Made by a program: the position numbers and the translations under genes. The notes below the pieces were generated by a model. That model saw only the letters and a program-made list of their open reading frames with translations. It was not told the DNA's origin and did no database searches. Shown in pieces: positions 42,760 through 52,389 of a stretch of DNA of 64,000 bases. Source of the stretch: Desulfovibrio sp. (GTDB lineage Bacteria; Desulfobacterota; Desulfovibrionia; Desulfovibrionales; Desulfovibrionaceae); assembly GCA_016208105.1 (NCBI GenBank), contig JACQYS010000011.1:1-64000 (forward strand), given 5' to 3'. Within the stretch, counting starts at the first letter, position 1, and every line of letters starts with the position of its first letter.

Positions 42760-45700
42760 ATGAAGCTCTTCCGGTTCGATTCCATCCGTCTGAACCTCAT
42801 CCTGGTGGTTCTTTTCGGCGCTCTTCCCATGCTGGCCATGATCCTCTGGTCCGGCGTGGAATTACGGGAAAAGGAGGTTCGAGAAGCCAAAGCCGATGCC
42901 CTGAGGATGGTCAGGTCCTTCGGGGAGCAGCAGGAGAGCGTCACCCGTGGCGTGGAGCTTCTGCTTTCCACCCTGTCGCTGATGCACGAACAGCACCTGG
43001 ACCACGCCTCGTGCACCACGCTTTTCAAGGCCCTGGTGCAACAGCATCCCGTCCATGCCAACTTCATCCTGCTCGACCCGAACGGGAACGTCCTCGCGGC
43101 CGCGCTTCCCTTTGCCGCGGACAATTTCGCCGACCGCAAGCATGTGGCAGAAACCATGAGGACTCGCGACTTTTCCGCCGGGGAATACATCGTCAGCCGG
43201 TTCGAGGCCGGGCCGGTGATCGCCTTTGCCTATCCGGTCATTGGCCAGGGGGGGGAGCTCACGGGCATACTGACCACCAGCCTGAAGCTCGACCATTTCG
43301 TGAACATGTTCGACATGGCCATGCTTCCGGAAGGCTCGAGCCTCGGCATCTTCGACGGCAAGGGAACACGCCTGCTGTTTTATCCGTACAAACCCGAAAC
43401 AAACCCCGTGGGAGAGCGCATTTCCCCCCACGCCATGAGCGCCTTTTACGGCCCGGAGGATGAAGGAGTGGCCTCCTTTACTCCCCTGGACGGGGTCCGG
43501 CGCTATTTCGCGTTCCAGAAATTGCGCCTTAAGCCCCAGGACGCGCCGTATCTGGTGATAGCCGTCGGCATTCCAGAGGCCGTAATCCTCGCCAGGGCGG
43601 ACAAGCTTACCCGGCAACACCTCTACGCGTTCGGCCTGGCCGCGTCTCTTTCGCTCCTGGCGGCCTGGCTGACGGGTAAATACGGAATCATAAACCCCTT
43701 GAAGCGATTCGCCGGGCTGGCCAGACGGGTGGGGGAAGGCGATCTGGACGCCGTGTCCGGCATGAGCGGAGGCAGCGGCACCTTGAACATCGTGGCCACC
43801 GCCTTTGACGGCATGGTCAAGGCGCTCAAAAGCCGCGAGGCGGAGCGGCGCGTTGCCGAACAAGTCCTGCGCGCAAGCGGCGAGCGCTTCCGCCATGTGG
43901 TGGAGGGAACGGACAACCTGATCACCCAGGTGGATGGCTCCGGGCGCTTTCTCTACGTGAATCCGGTGGCCCGCAAGGTTTTCGGCCTGGAACCCGAAGA
44001 ATGCGTCGGGCGCCTGGCCTTCGAATTCGTGCACGAGAACGACCGCGAGACCACGGAGCGCGCCTTCAAGGGCTGGATAGCGGCCGGGCTCAAACACATG
44101 GTGTTCGAGAACCGGCTGGTGTCCCTGTCCGGGGAAGTGCGGCGCATGTCCTGGACCATCGACATCCACTACGACGACTCCGGGAACGTTTCCGTGGTGG
44201 ACAACATCGCCCAGGACATCACCCTGCGCAAACAGGCCGAGCTGGTCCTCATGGAGAACGAGGAGCGCTTCAGGCTCCTGGTGGAGGCGGCTCCGGAAGC
44301 GATCATCGTGGCTGATGCCAACGACCACCGCGTCATCATGGTGAACAAGAACGCCGAGGCCCTGTTCGCCACAAGCGCCAAGGATATTCTGGAGCACGGG
44401 GTCTTCAGGTTCTTCGCCAAGAAACAGCCTGACGGCATGGAGCTCGAGCAATCCATAGCCCGCAACCGCGAAAGAATCCTGGACGGGGAGATACTCACCA
44501 TCGAGCGGGCCATCAAAAACGCGGATGGCAAGGACCTGCTGTGCGAGGTCCGGCTGGTTAGGTTCCTGTATTGCGGCAGGGACACCATACGCTCCAGCTG
44601 GACCGACATCACGGGGCGCAAGAAAATAGAAAAACAGCTGCTGGAGAGCCAGGCCAAGCTGGAAACCGCGCTGGCGAGCATTGTGGACGCGGTGTTCATT
44701 TCCGACGAGAAGGGCAACTTCATCCACTTCAACGAGGCCTTCGCCACCTTCCACAAGTTTGCAAGCAAGCAGGAGTGCGCCAGGCACTTCGACGATTACC
44801 CGGCCATACTGGATGTCTATCTGGAGAACGGCGAACTTGCGCCGCTTGATCAATGGGCCGTTCCCAGGGCGCTTCGGGGCGAAACCGCCACCAACGCCAT
44901 CTACAGGCTCAAGCGAAAGGACACCGGCGAAACCTGGATCGCCAGCTACAGCTTCAGCCCCATCCGGGGCAAGAAAGGCAAGATAGTTGGTTCCGTGGTG
45001 GTTGGCCGCGACATCACCGAGGCCAAGCAGCTCGAGAGCCAGCTGGTGCGAAGCGAGCGCGACCTGAAGGCCATTCTGGACAACCTGCCCTCGCTGGTAA
45101 GCTACTGGGACAAGGAGCTCAATTGCCGCCTGGCCAACAGCGCCTACCTGGTCTGGTACGGCCTTAATCGCGACACCATGCCCGGGATGCACCTGAAGGA
45201 CCTGCTGGGAGAAGAGACGTACCGCAAGAGCCTGCCCTACATAGAGGCCGTGATGGCAGGCCAGCCCCAGCTCTTCGAGCGGGCCATGCCCTCTCCCGAC
45301 GGCAGCCACGTGCGGCGCGCCCTTCTGAACTACATCCCGGACATTTCGGACGGCGCGGTGCAGGGCTTCTACGCCCTGGTAACGGACGTCACCTTCATCA
45401 AGAACGCCGAGGAGGCCATGGCCGCTTCGCTTAAGGAGAAGGAAGTGCTCCTGCGCGAAATCCACCACCGGGTGAAAAACAACCTCCAGATCATCTCGAG
45501 CCTTTTGAGCCTCCAGGAGGAGGGCTTGAAGGACCAGGCAGCCCTGGAAGCCCTGGCCGCAAGCAGAAGCAGGGTGATCTCCATGGCCATGATCCACGAG
45601 CAGCTCTACCGCTCGGAGGACCTCTCCGGCATCGACGCGGCCGAGTATCTCAGGCAGTTCGTGCCCAAGCTGGTGGCGGCGTACAGGGGCGCGCAGGACG

Positions 45701-46047
45701 TCACGCTGCGCCTGGACGATCTCTCCCCGGTCACCCTGGCCCTGGACCAGGCCGTCCCCTTCGGGCTCATAGTGAATGAACTGGTGACCAACGCCATCAA
45801 GCACGCCTTCAAGGGCCGCGACATGGGCGCCGTAACCATCCGCACTAACCTCGCCGGGGGCTCGGTCTCCCTGGTGGTGGCCGACGACGGCGTGGGCCTG
45901 CCCGAAGACTTCGAGCAATTGAAAACCAAAACCCTGGGCCTTCAAATGGTGGCCATGCTCGCCAACCAGCTGCACGGGGCGCTTGCGGTGGACTCGGGCC
46001 GTGGAACCTCGTTCACGCTCACCTTTCCCCACCGGACAGGCCATTGA
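42760..46047 (+). CDS. CACHE-HAMP multi-PAS sensor kinase (HisKA_2 type)
   Basis: A 1095-residue membrane kinase. Helix 1 is near residues 11-31, a double CACHE domain occupies about 35-285, and helix 2 is near 288-310, then HAMP. Four PAS domains follow between about 375 and 885 (for example FRHVVEGTDNLITQVDGSG and LKAILDNLPSLVSYWDKEL). The dimerisation box is of the HisKA_2/HWE-like type, LREIHHRVKNNLQIISSLLSLQ-like, near residue 900, and a HATPase closes the chain (GLIVNELVTNAIKHAFKG). Such kinases usually work with single-domain or antiterminator-type regulators. It is followed 105 bases on by a second kinase with a nearly identical core. The start was set at MKLFRFDS just before helix 1. 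Confidence 0.92.
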   Translation: MKLFRFDSIRLNLILVVLFGALPMLAMILWSGVELREKEVREAKADALRMVRSFGEQQESVTRGVELLLSTLSLMHEQHLDHASCTTLFKALVQQHPVHANFILLDPNGNVLAAALPFAADNFADRKHVAETMRTRDFSAGEYIVSRFEAGPVIAFAYPVIGQGGELTGILTTSLKLDHFVNMFDMAMLPEGSSLGIFDGKGTRLLFYPYKPETNPVGERISPHAMSAFYGPEDEGVASFTPLDGVRRYFAFQKLRLKPQDAPYLVIAVGIPEAVILARADKLTRQHLYAFGLAASLSLLAAWLTGKYGIINPLKRFAGLARRVGEGDLDAVSGMSGGSGTLNIVATAFDGMVKALKSREAERRVAEQVLRASGERFRHVVEGTDNLITQVDGSGRFLYVNPVARKVFGLEPEECVGRLAFEFVHENDRETTERAFKGWIAAGLKHMVFENRLVSLSGEVRRMSWTIDIHYDDSGNVSVVDNIAQDITLRKQAELVLMENEERFRLLVEAAPEAIIVADANDHRVIMVNKNAEALFATSAKDILEHGVFRFFAKKQPDGMELEQSIARNRERILDGEILTIERAIKNADGKDLLCEVRLVRFLYCGRDTIRSSWTDITGRKKIEKQLLESQAKLETALASIVDAVFISDEKGNFIHFNEAFATFHKFASKQECARHFDDYPAILDVYLENGELAPLDQWAVPRALRGETATNAIYRLKRKDTGETWIASYSFSPIRGKKGKIVGSVVVGRDITEAKQLESQLVRSERDLKAILDNLPSLVSYWDKELNCRLANSAYLVWYGLNRDTMPGMHLKDLLGEETYRKSLPYIEAVMAGQPQLFERAMPSPDGSHVRRALLNYIPDISDGAVQGFYALVTDVTFIKNAEEAMAASLKEKEVLLREIHHRVKNNLQIISSLLSLQEEGLKDQAALEALAASRSRVISMAMIHEQLYRSEDLSGIDAAEYLRQFVPKLVAAYRGAQDVTLRLDDLSPVTLALDQAVPFGLIVNELVTNAIKHAFKGRDMGAVTIRTNLAGGSVSLVVADDGVGLPEDFEQLKTKTLGLQMVAMLANQLHGALAVDSGRGTSFTLTFPHRTGH

Positions 46048-46152
46048 ACCTGGGGGTGCAGACGCGATTGACGCGGAATCGTCCGCATGTGAAAACACTG
46101 CCAGGATGCGCATGATGTATGGCCAAGAACTCCAAACCTCGTAAGACCTTGC

Positions 46153-48387
46153 ATGTCTGACAGCGTAAAGACCAAGGAACAGCTCATCGCCGAGCTTGAA
46201 GCGGCCCGCAGGCGTATCTCGGAACTTGAGGCGGATGAAAAAGCCGGAAGAGAGGCCCGGGCGTCCCTTCATGCCAAGGACGCCCTGCTCGGCGCCATGC
46301 TGCGCAACCTTCCCTTCGATTTCTGGGCGCGCGACACATCTGAGCGCGTCATCATGCAGAGCGATGAATCCATAAGGGTCTGGGGCGACCTGTCGCGGGC
46401 CTCGATTGACGAGGGGGACACCGCCCGCGAAATCGTCGAATCCTGGCGAGCAAGCAACAGGCGCGCCCTTGCCGGGGAAATCCTTTCCGAAGACAGGCAC
46501 TACGCTCCCACCAATGGCGAGCCCGGCATCTTTCACGCCATTCTGGCCCCCATCCGGGACAAGGACGCGATCCTGGGCATCCTGGGCATCAACATCGACA
46601 TCACCAAAAGCAGGCGGGCCGAGGAGGCCCTGCGCGAAAGCGAGGAGCGCATGCGCCTGCTGGTGGAGAACGCCGGAGACGCCATCTACCTGGCCGACCA
46701 GACCGGCAGGTTCCTGGACGTGAACCCCGAGGCCTGCCGCCAGACCGGCTACTCCCGCGAAGAACTGCTCGCCATGAGAATAAAGGACGTGGATGCAGAT
46801 GAAAGGCCGGATCTGGACGCCTTCGTCGAGTACCTGCGGTCCGTTGAAAAGACCTCCTTCGAAACCCTGCACCGACGCAAGGACGGATCGACCTTTCCGG
46901 TGGAGGTGCGGGCCGCCATCATTGATAATGGCGGCAAGGCCCTGCTCCTTGGCTTCGCGCGCGACATCTCCGAGAGAAAGAAGACCGAAGAGAAGCTACG
47001 GAAAAGTCAGGAACGCCTGCGCATCGTCTCCGAGAACATCTACGACTGGGAGTACTGGCGCGGACCGGACGGGAAGTATCAATGGATGTCGCCGTCGTGC
47101 GAAGCCATAACGGGCTACACCCCCGAGGAGTTCATCCAGGATCCGGATGACCTTGTCCTTAAAATCGTCCACCCGGACGACAAACACATCTGGATAAGCC
47201 ATATCGAAGAAGTGAACAGCCACCAGCCGCCTCATCAGGAACTTGATTTTAGGATAATTACCCGCAGTGGCGACACCGTGTGGCTTAGCCACACCTGCAA
47301 GCCCATCTACAACCAGGACGGCGTTTACTTGGGCCGCCAGGGCTGCAACCGCGACATCACCGACCGCAAGCTGATTGAAGACGCCTCGCGGGAAAGCGAA
47401 GCCCGTTTCCGCATGCTCTTCGAGAACGCCCCCCTGCCGTACCAGTCGCTGGATGAAAGGGGGTATTTCCTGGACGTGAACAAGAAGTGGCAGGATACGC
47501 TGGGATACGCCAAGGATGAGGTGGTGGGGCGGTGGTTCGGGGATTTTCTCGGCGAGGGCTTCGTGGAGCACTTCGACCGCAATTTCCCCATGTTCAAGCA
47601 GGCCTGCATGATCGATGGCGTCGAGTTCGACATGGTCACCAAAGACGGCCGGACCGTCCGGGTCGCCTTCAACGGCAGGGTGCAACAGGGCGACAAGGGC
47701 GAATTTTTGAGAACCCACTGCATCTTCACCGACATAACTGAGCGCAAGCAGGCGGAACAGGCCATAGCGACGTCCTTGCGGGAAAAGGAAATTCTTCTTC
47801 GCGAGATCCACCACCGGGTGAAAAACAACCTCCAGATCATCTCGAGCCTTTTAAGCCTCCAGGCGGACGGGCTGAACGACCCCGTGCTCCGGAACGTACT
47901 GGCCGAGAGCAGGGGGCGGGTGATGTCCATGGCGCTCATTCACGAGCAGTTGTACCGCTCGCACAACCTGAGCGGGATCAACATGGACGACTATCTCCGG
48001 CAGCTCCTGCCCCGGCTGGTGACGGCATACAAAGGCCAAAGGACAATCTCGCTGCGCCTTGATCTGTCCGCCATCTCCCTGACGCTCGACCAGTCCATCC
48101 CCTTCGGGCTCATCGTGAACGAACTGGTCACCAACGCCCTCAAGCACGGCTTCAAGGACAAAGACCAGGGCACGGTGACCGTGGCGGCGTCGCTGGCCCC
48201 TGACCGCGTGACCGTGGTGGTGCAAGACGACGGGGTGGGGCTGCCCGAAGGCTTCCAGATCCAAACCGCCGCCACGCTGGGGCTCCAGATCGTCTCCATG
48301 CTCACCAACCAGCTTCGCGGGGAGCTTTTCGTGCAGTCCGAGGCGGGAGCCGCCTTCACTCTCACGTTTCCGCACCGGGCTCGTTGA
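46153..48387 (+). CDS. Cytoplasmic multi-PAS sensor kinase (HisKA_2 type)
   Basis: A 744-residue soluble kinase. A short coiled coil (TKEQLIAELEAARRRISEL) is followed by four PAS domains between about 45 and 535 (for example MRLLVENAGDAIYLADQTG and FRMLFENAPLPYQSLDERG). The HisKA_2 box REIHHRVKNNLQII is near residue 552, with a HATPase after it (GLIVNELVTNALKHGFKD). It resembles the upstream kinase except that CACHE and membrane helices are missing. The two cores are nearly identical over 64 bases, so they probably arose by duplication and may share a partner. The ribosome site is weak. Confidence 0.92.
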   Translation: MSDSVKTKEQLIAELEAARRRISELEADEKAGREARASLHAKDALLGAMLRNLPFDFWARDTSERVIMQSDESIRVWGDLSRASIDEGDTAREIVESWRASNRRALAGEILSEDRHYAPTNGEPGIFHAILAPIRDKDAILGILGINIDITKSRRAEEALRESEERMRLLVENAGDAIYLADQTGRFLDVNPEACRQTGYSREELLAMRIKDVDADERPDLDAFVEYLRSVEKTSFETLHRRKDGSTFPVEVRAAIIDNGGKALLLGFARDISERKKTEEKLRKSQERLRIVSENIYDWEYWRGPDGKYQWMSPSCEAITGYTPEEFIQDPDDLVLKIVHPDDKHIWISHIEEVNSHQPPHQELDFRIITRSGDTVWLSHTCKPIYNQDGVYLGRQGCNRDITDRKLIEDASRESEARFRMLFENAPLPYQSLDERGYFLDVNKKWQDTLGYAKDEVVGRWFGDFLGEGFVEHFDRNFPMFKQACMIDGVEFDMVTKDGRTVRVAFNGRVQQGDKGEFLRTHCIFTDITERKQAEQAIATSLREKEILLREIHHRVKNNLQIISSLLSLQADGLNDPVLRNVLAESRGRVMSMALIHEQLYRSHNLSGINMDDYLRQLLPRLVTAYKGQRTISLRLDLSAISLTLDQSIPFGLIVNELVTNALKHGFKDKDQGTVTVAASLAPDRVTVVVQDDGVGLPEGFQIQTAATLGLQIVSMLTNQLRGELFVQSEAGAAFTLTFPHRAR

Positions 48388-48496
48388 CAGCGGGCTGGTA
48401 AAGAGCGGGTCGTGCGCCGCACATTCCCGGGTCGAAAGCGAGACAGGCGCGAGCATCATTTGCTAGCATGGGCCACCAGGCCGGGAGGAGGAAGCT

Positions 48497-48829
48497 ATGA
48501 ACAGGATTCTACTCGCATCGTTGGTCGCGGCTGTGTTGCTCGCTGGCGGATGCGGGCCGGTAAAGCCCATGACGGAGAAGGATTTCAAGGGATTCTGCTA
48601 CCAGTACGGCGACGGCGAGAACGGCGGGGATTGCGACACCATCGCCGTGTGCGACCCGTATACGGCAGTCATAAACAGGCAGCAGGCCTCGCTTGACGCC
48701 TGCATGCAGGAATGCGCGGCCATCCACGGCCAGCAGTTCGGCAAGTATGCCGGCTCCTCCTGCAGCGGTCCGGCGGACGCCGCCCGGGACTGGTGCGTGA
48801 AGTATTGCCGGTCGGCCTACCCGAAATAA
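48497..48829 (+). CDS. Small cysteine-rich lipoprotein
   Basis: A 110-residue protein. The signal LLASLVAAVLLAGGC has the lipobox LAGGC, so the cysteine at about residue 19 should be lipidated. The mature part contains eight further cysteines (for example GFCYQYGDGENGGDCDTIAVC and DACMQECAA), suggesting disulphides. A strong GGGAGGAGG site precedes the ATG, and a terminator follows at 48857. Function unknown; it is adjacent to sensor kinases but has its own ribosome site and probably its own promoter. Confidence 0.8.
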   Translation: MNRILLASLVAAVLLAGGCGPVKPMTEKDFKGFCYQYGDGENGGDCDTIAVCDPYTAVINRQQASLDACMQECAAIHGQQFGKYAGSSCSGPADAARDWCVKYCRSAYPK

Positions 48830-48856
48830 TCGGTCACTGCTGATGCTCTGCCATTA

Positions 48857-48893
48857 CGCGGCCCGTCTCCTGTAAGGCGGGCCGTTTTCTTTT
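48857..48893 (+). terminator. Terminator after the lipoprotein
   Basis: CGGCCCG at 48859-48865 pairs with CGGGCCG at 48878-48884, followed by TTTTCTTTT. Confidence 0.75.
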
Positions 48894-48934
48894 GCTCGGA
48901 GAATTCTCGGGACGATCCGCCAAGCTGCCGGAGG

Positions 48935-50431
48935 TCAATCTGAGGCTTTCGGGCAGGGAAGGGTGACCGTGACTGTGGTCCCTTCGGCCTGCGAAGTGGT
49001 GAACGAGATGTCCCCGCCGTGGGCCCGGGCGATGAGCCGGGCGCTGTATGTCCCAAGCCCGGTGCCGTAGCTTTTGTCCGCGGTGGCGAACTTCTCGAAG
49101 AACGTGTCCCGCACGGCTTCCGGGATGGCGCCCTGGTTGTGGATGTCGATGCGCAGCCTGTTGTTTTCGATGTGCCAGGAAACTGTGACCTGGCCGCCTT
49201 TGGGTGAAGCCTCCACGGCGTTTTTCACCAGGTTCGTCAGCATTATCTCCACAAGGAACTGCTCTCCCGAAAGCAGTGACGCTTCCTGCGCCATAGCCGG
49301 ACCCGAGTCCCAGGAGTGAACGAGCCGGACCTGGCGGGCTTTGGTCAACGGCGCAAGAGACGCCTCGACGTCGTGCATCACCTCCAGCAGATCGAAGCGA
49401 ACGGCCTGGGGAGCGTACGTGCCTTTCTCCATCTGGTGTATCTTCTCGGTGGAATCCAGGAGGCCTATCACGTTGCGGACCCCGCGCATGAGACCGGGAA
49501 GCAAGGCGCGGAATTCGTCATTCAATTTATCCTCGAACGCGAGTTTCGCCATGCTCTGCAGCCCAATAAGGGGCGACTTGATGTCGTGGCGGATGATGCG
49601 CTCCACGTTCTCGCGCACCTGCTCGGCCTTCTTGCGCTCCTCGATCTCAAGCTGGAGATCGCGAAGCAGCAGGTCGTAAGGCTTGGTGAGGCCGGTGACT
49701 ATTATGGCCTGGTACATGAACCAGAACGAGACGATCTTGAACAGGTGCCCAAGCAGGTTGCTGGGGGCGTAGAGGTGCACGTAGAGCGTGAAGCAGAACT
49801 CCGTGGCGATGGTGGCAAGAATCGAGAGAATGAGCAGGCGCAGCACGTCGGGCTCGAACCTGTCTTTGTTGCGTAAAAGCAGCGCAGTGGCGACGACAAG
49901 GATGGCCATGATCGCGTATTCGCTTACGATCTTGAAAGAGGTCAGGCCCACTCCGGGCAGGAAGCAGTCCGGGAATACTTTCCAGTGGAAGATCGCCAGC
50001 AGGGCAACCAAACTTATGGTAAGGAAGCAGCCGAACGTTACGGCGGGGAAAACCCGGCGGCGAAAGAACAGGGGAGCGAACAACAGGGCCAGGGCCTCCA
50101 TGTAGCGCGCCACCAGCCATATCTGGGGCGGGAGGTTGTTGTCGTCGAAGCCCGGGAACACGTCCATGCCCTTGTAGGCCATGGTGTGCAGCACGTCGAA
50201 GAGGGCCACGAAGAGATAGGCGATGCCGATGAACAGCAGGTAGCCGTTCTTGTGGTAGGGCCTTGAGTTCCAGGCCATGAAGAAGACGCCGCTGGCGATA
50301 ATTATGCTGAACAGTTCGGCCAGGGTGTGGAAAAGAAGGTAGCTGTAGAGCGTGGTGAGGCTGAGGGCGGCCAGGGCCGCGCACCCGGCGAGCACGCCAA
50401 CCCACGATGTAAAACCCGTCAAAGCTGCCAC
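48935..50431 (-). CDS. MASE3-domain sensor histidine kinase (HDIKSP type)
   Basis: A 498-residue kinase with about seven membrane helices in residues 1-240, forming a MASE3 sensor (LYSYLLFHTLAELFSIIIA and LLFIGIAYLFVALFDVLHTMAY are its hallmarks). A coiled linker (EIEERKKAEQVRENVER) leads to the H-box RIIRHDIKSPLIGL near residue 286 and a HATPase ending GTGLGTYSARLIARAHGG. It is a paralogue of the soluble kinase at 37174 with a membrane sensor exchanged for the GAF-like one. The start is GTG with GGGAGG close upstream; a TTG three codons in is an alternative. Confidence 0.9.
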   Translation of the reverse strand: MAALTGFTSWVGVLAGCAALAALSLTTLYSYLLFHTLAELFSIIIASGVFFMAWNSRPYHKNGYLLFIGIAYLFVALFDVLHTMAYKGMDVFPGFDDNNLPPQIWLVARYMEALALLFAPLFFRRRVFPAVTFGCFLTISLVALLAIFHWKVFPDCFLPGVGLTSFKIVSEYAIMAILVVATALLLRNKDRFEPDVLRLLILSILATIATEFCFTLYVHLYAPSNLLGHLFKIVSFWFMYQAIIVTGLTKPYDLLLRDLQLEIEERKKAEQVRENVERIIRHDIKSPLIGLQSMAKLAFEDKLNDEFRALLPGLMRGVRNVIGLLDSTEKIHQMEKGTYAPQAVRFDLLEVMHDVEASLAPLTKARQVRLVHSWDSGPAMAQEASLLSGEQFLVEIMLTNLVKNAVEASPKGGQVTVSWHIENNRLRIDIHNQGAIPEAVRDTFFEKFATADKSYGTGLGTYSARLIARAHGGDISFTTSQAEGTTVTVTLPCPKASD

Positions 50432-50473
50432 AGCCTCCCCCCTAAAATAAGTCCCGTTTGTGTGGAACGGTCT

Positions 50474-52093
50474 TCAGGCCTGTACCAGCCTGTTCTTTCC
50501 CCTGCGTTTGGCCTCGTACAGGGCCGCATCTGCCCTGGCCAGCACGTCTTCGATCCGTTTCCCGTGCAATGGCCAGGTCGCGGCGCCGATGCTGACCCCG
50601 ACGGTGGCCGTCTGGCCTTCCAGCACGAATGGCTGTTCAATCGATTGTAAAATGCGCCCGGCCAGGAGAGGAACCTCGTTTCGCTCCTGGCCCTTTGTTT
50701 CCACCAGAACGATGAATTCGTCACCACCCTGGCGCACGAGCACATCCTCCCCCCTCAGGCAGCCAGTCAGGCGCCGGGCCACTTCCCTGAGCAGTTCGTC
50801 GCCGGCCTGATGGCCCAGGGTGTCGTTTACCGCCTTGAATCCGTCCAGGTCCAGGCAGAGCACCTCAAGCGATGCGCCTTGGCGTGTGAGGCGCGGCAGG
50901 GCCGTGGCCAGATGTTCGGACAACCCCAGCCGGTTGGAGAGCCCGGTGAGCGGGTCCCTGGTAGCCAGGCGCTGCATGCGGTCGCGTACGATTTCGCTTT
51001 TGGTCAGGCTGTCGATGAGCGAGGAAAGCGAGGCGGCCAAGGTCTTTATTTCCGGGATGTCCTGGTTCTCCGGGATGGCCACATCCTCGCCAAGGCGTAT
51101 TCTGTCGGCCGTGTCGGTAATGGTCTTGAGCGGCTTTATCACCCGCCCCGCGATGAACAGTCCCGCTCCGGCGAACAGAACGGAGAGCAGTGCGCCCACC
51201 AGGAAGATGTCGCGCATGAGCACGCGCACCGGCGCATAGGCCTCCTTAACGGGCTGGCGGGCGATGACCGTCCAGCCGAGCCCGCCGTACTCCCGGAAGC
51301 CTTTCCCGAAGGCGGCCCCGGTGAGGTACTTTTTTCCGTCCGGCCAGGTCTCCACGGCCCAGACGCTTGGGGCGCTGCGGCTATGCGCCAGAAGCGGTAG
51401 GTCCAGGGTTTTTCCGTAGAGCGTGGTGTCGCCCAGAAGTATCGTTCCTCCCTGGGCCAGGATGAAGAGGTCCAGGTCGCGTTCATCCTTGAGCGAACTC
51501 AGGATGGAGGCCTCGACCTCCTTGGCCCACTGCCAGCCAAGATGGGTGGCCAGCACGCCGATCAGTTTGCCGGAAGCGTCCTTTATGGGGAGGCTTATGT
51601 CCACGAATTGCATGGGTTCGCCCGTGGGGTTGGGCAAAAGCTTGGACAGGAGCACGGCGTCGTGGACGTCGCCGATGAAAAGCCCTTTGATGCCCTCGAC
51701 GTACACGGGGCGCTGGGAGATGTTCTGGTCCTTCAGGATGGAGCCCGTGGACTCGATGACCGTGCCGTCCGGCGCCAGGAAGCCGACCCAGGAGTAGAAC
51801 GGGATGGCGGCGTGCAACTGGTCGATCGCTTCCCGGATGTCTCCGAACCTGCCGGGCGACTGGAAGATGTCTCGCCCGGAAAAGAGGATGACTTCCCTGG
51901 TTCTGGTCCACATGGTGCGGTCCAGCTTGTCCGCCATTTGGGCGGCTATGTCCGCCAGGTGCGAGCCGATCTGCGCCTCGGCCACCTGGCTGGCCCGCAT
52001 GCCGATGAGAATGCTCAGCACGCCGCTCGACAGGATGATGAGCACGGAAAAGGTAAGGGCGAACCGGGCGCGGAGACTGAGCTTTTTTGGCAT
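50474..52093 (-). CDS. CACHE-HAMP-GGDEF diguanylate cyclase
   Basis: Makes cyclic di-GMP from two GTP. The 539-residue protein has helix 1 at 9-30, a double CACHE domain to about 290, helix 2 near 294-314, HAMP, and a GGDEF domain. The active site is GGDEF near residue 455, and the inhibitory I-site RxxD is present as RGED five residues before it, so product feedback is expected. There is no EAL domain. The ATG at 52093 has an AAAGGA site; the open frame to 52312 is rejected. It is 42 bases downstream of the MASE3 kinase gene's start on the same strand, and is therefore an independent or upstream cistron of it. Confidence 0.93.
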   Translation of the reverse strand: MPKKLSLRARFALTFSVLIILSSGVLSILIGMRASQVAEAQIGSHLADIAAQMADKLDRTMWTRTREVILFSGRDIFQSPGRFGDIREAIDQLHAAIPFYSWVGFLAPDGTVIESTGSILKDQNISQRPVYVEGIKGLFIGDVHDAVLLSKLLPNPTGEPMQFVDISLPIKDASGKLIGVLATHLGWQWAKEVEASILSSLKDERDLDLFILAQGGTILLGDTTLYGKTLDLPLLAHSRSAPSVWAVETWPDGKKYLTGAAFGKGFREYGGLGWTVIARQPVKEAYAPVRVLMRDIFLVGALLSVLFAGAGLFIAGRVIKPLKTITDTADRIRLGEDVAIPENQDIPEIKTLAASLSSLIDSLTKSEIVRDRMQRLATRDPLTGLSNRLGLSEHLATALPRLTRQGASLEVLCLDLDGFKAVNDTLGHQAGDELLREVARRLTGCLRGEDVLVRQGGDEFIVLVETKGQERNEVPLLAGRILQSIEQPFVLEGQTATVGVSIGAATWPLHGKRIEDVLARADAALYEAKRRGKNRLVQA

Positions 52094-52389
52094 GGCCGTC
52101 CTTTTGGGGGGCACTGCAACGTCTCGTTGGGGTGGGTGCCGGACAGTGCTCCACGGCTCTGCGCGAGCCTTCCGGCCGGCAATGTGCGCACGCTGCCTGG
52201 CTGATACCGGCACCCATGATACCCCAAGACTTTTCAGGATGGTAGCCTCGCCTGGCGACTTTGCCCTGGCAATTACGGTATGGGCGGTGTATTTTGCTTT
52301 ATGGTGCGGCATGTGTTTGCAGGCATACTGGCCCGGGGTTGCCGGGGCGTGCCTGGAGGCGTCAGGGAATACATCTTCGCGGAGGAACC

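Noticed and set aside
42862-46872. A 1336-residue open frame on the minus strand across the two PAS kinases
   Set aside because: It is the antisense shadow of GC-rich kinase genes, with low-complexity H/G/V/L content and no domain.
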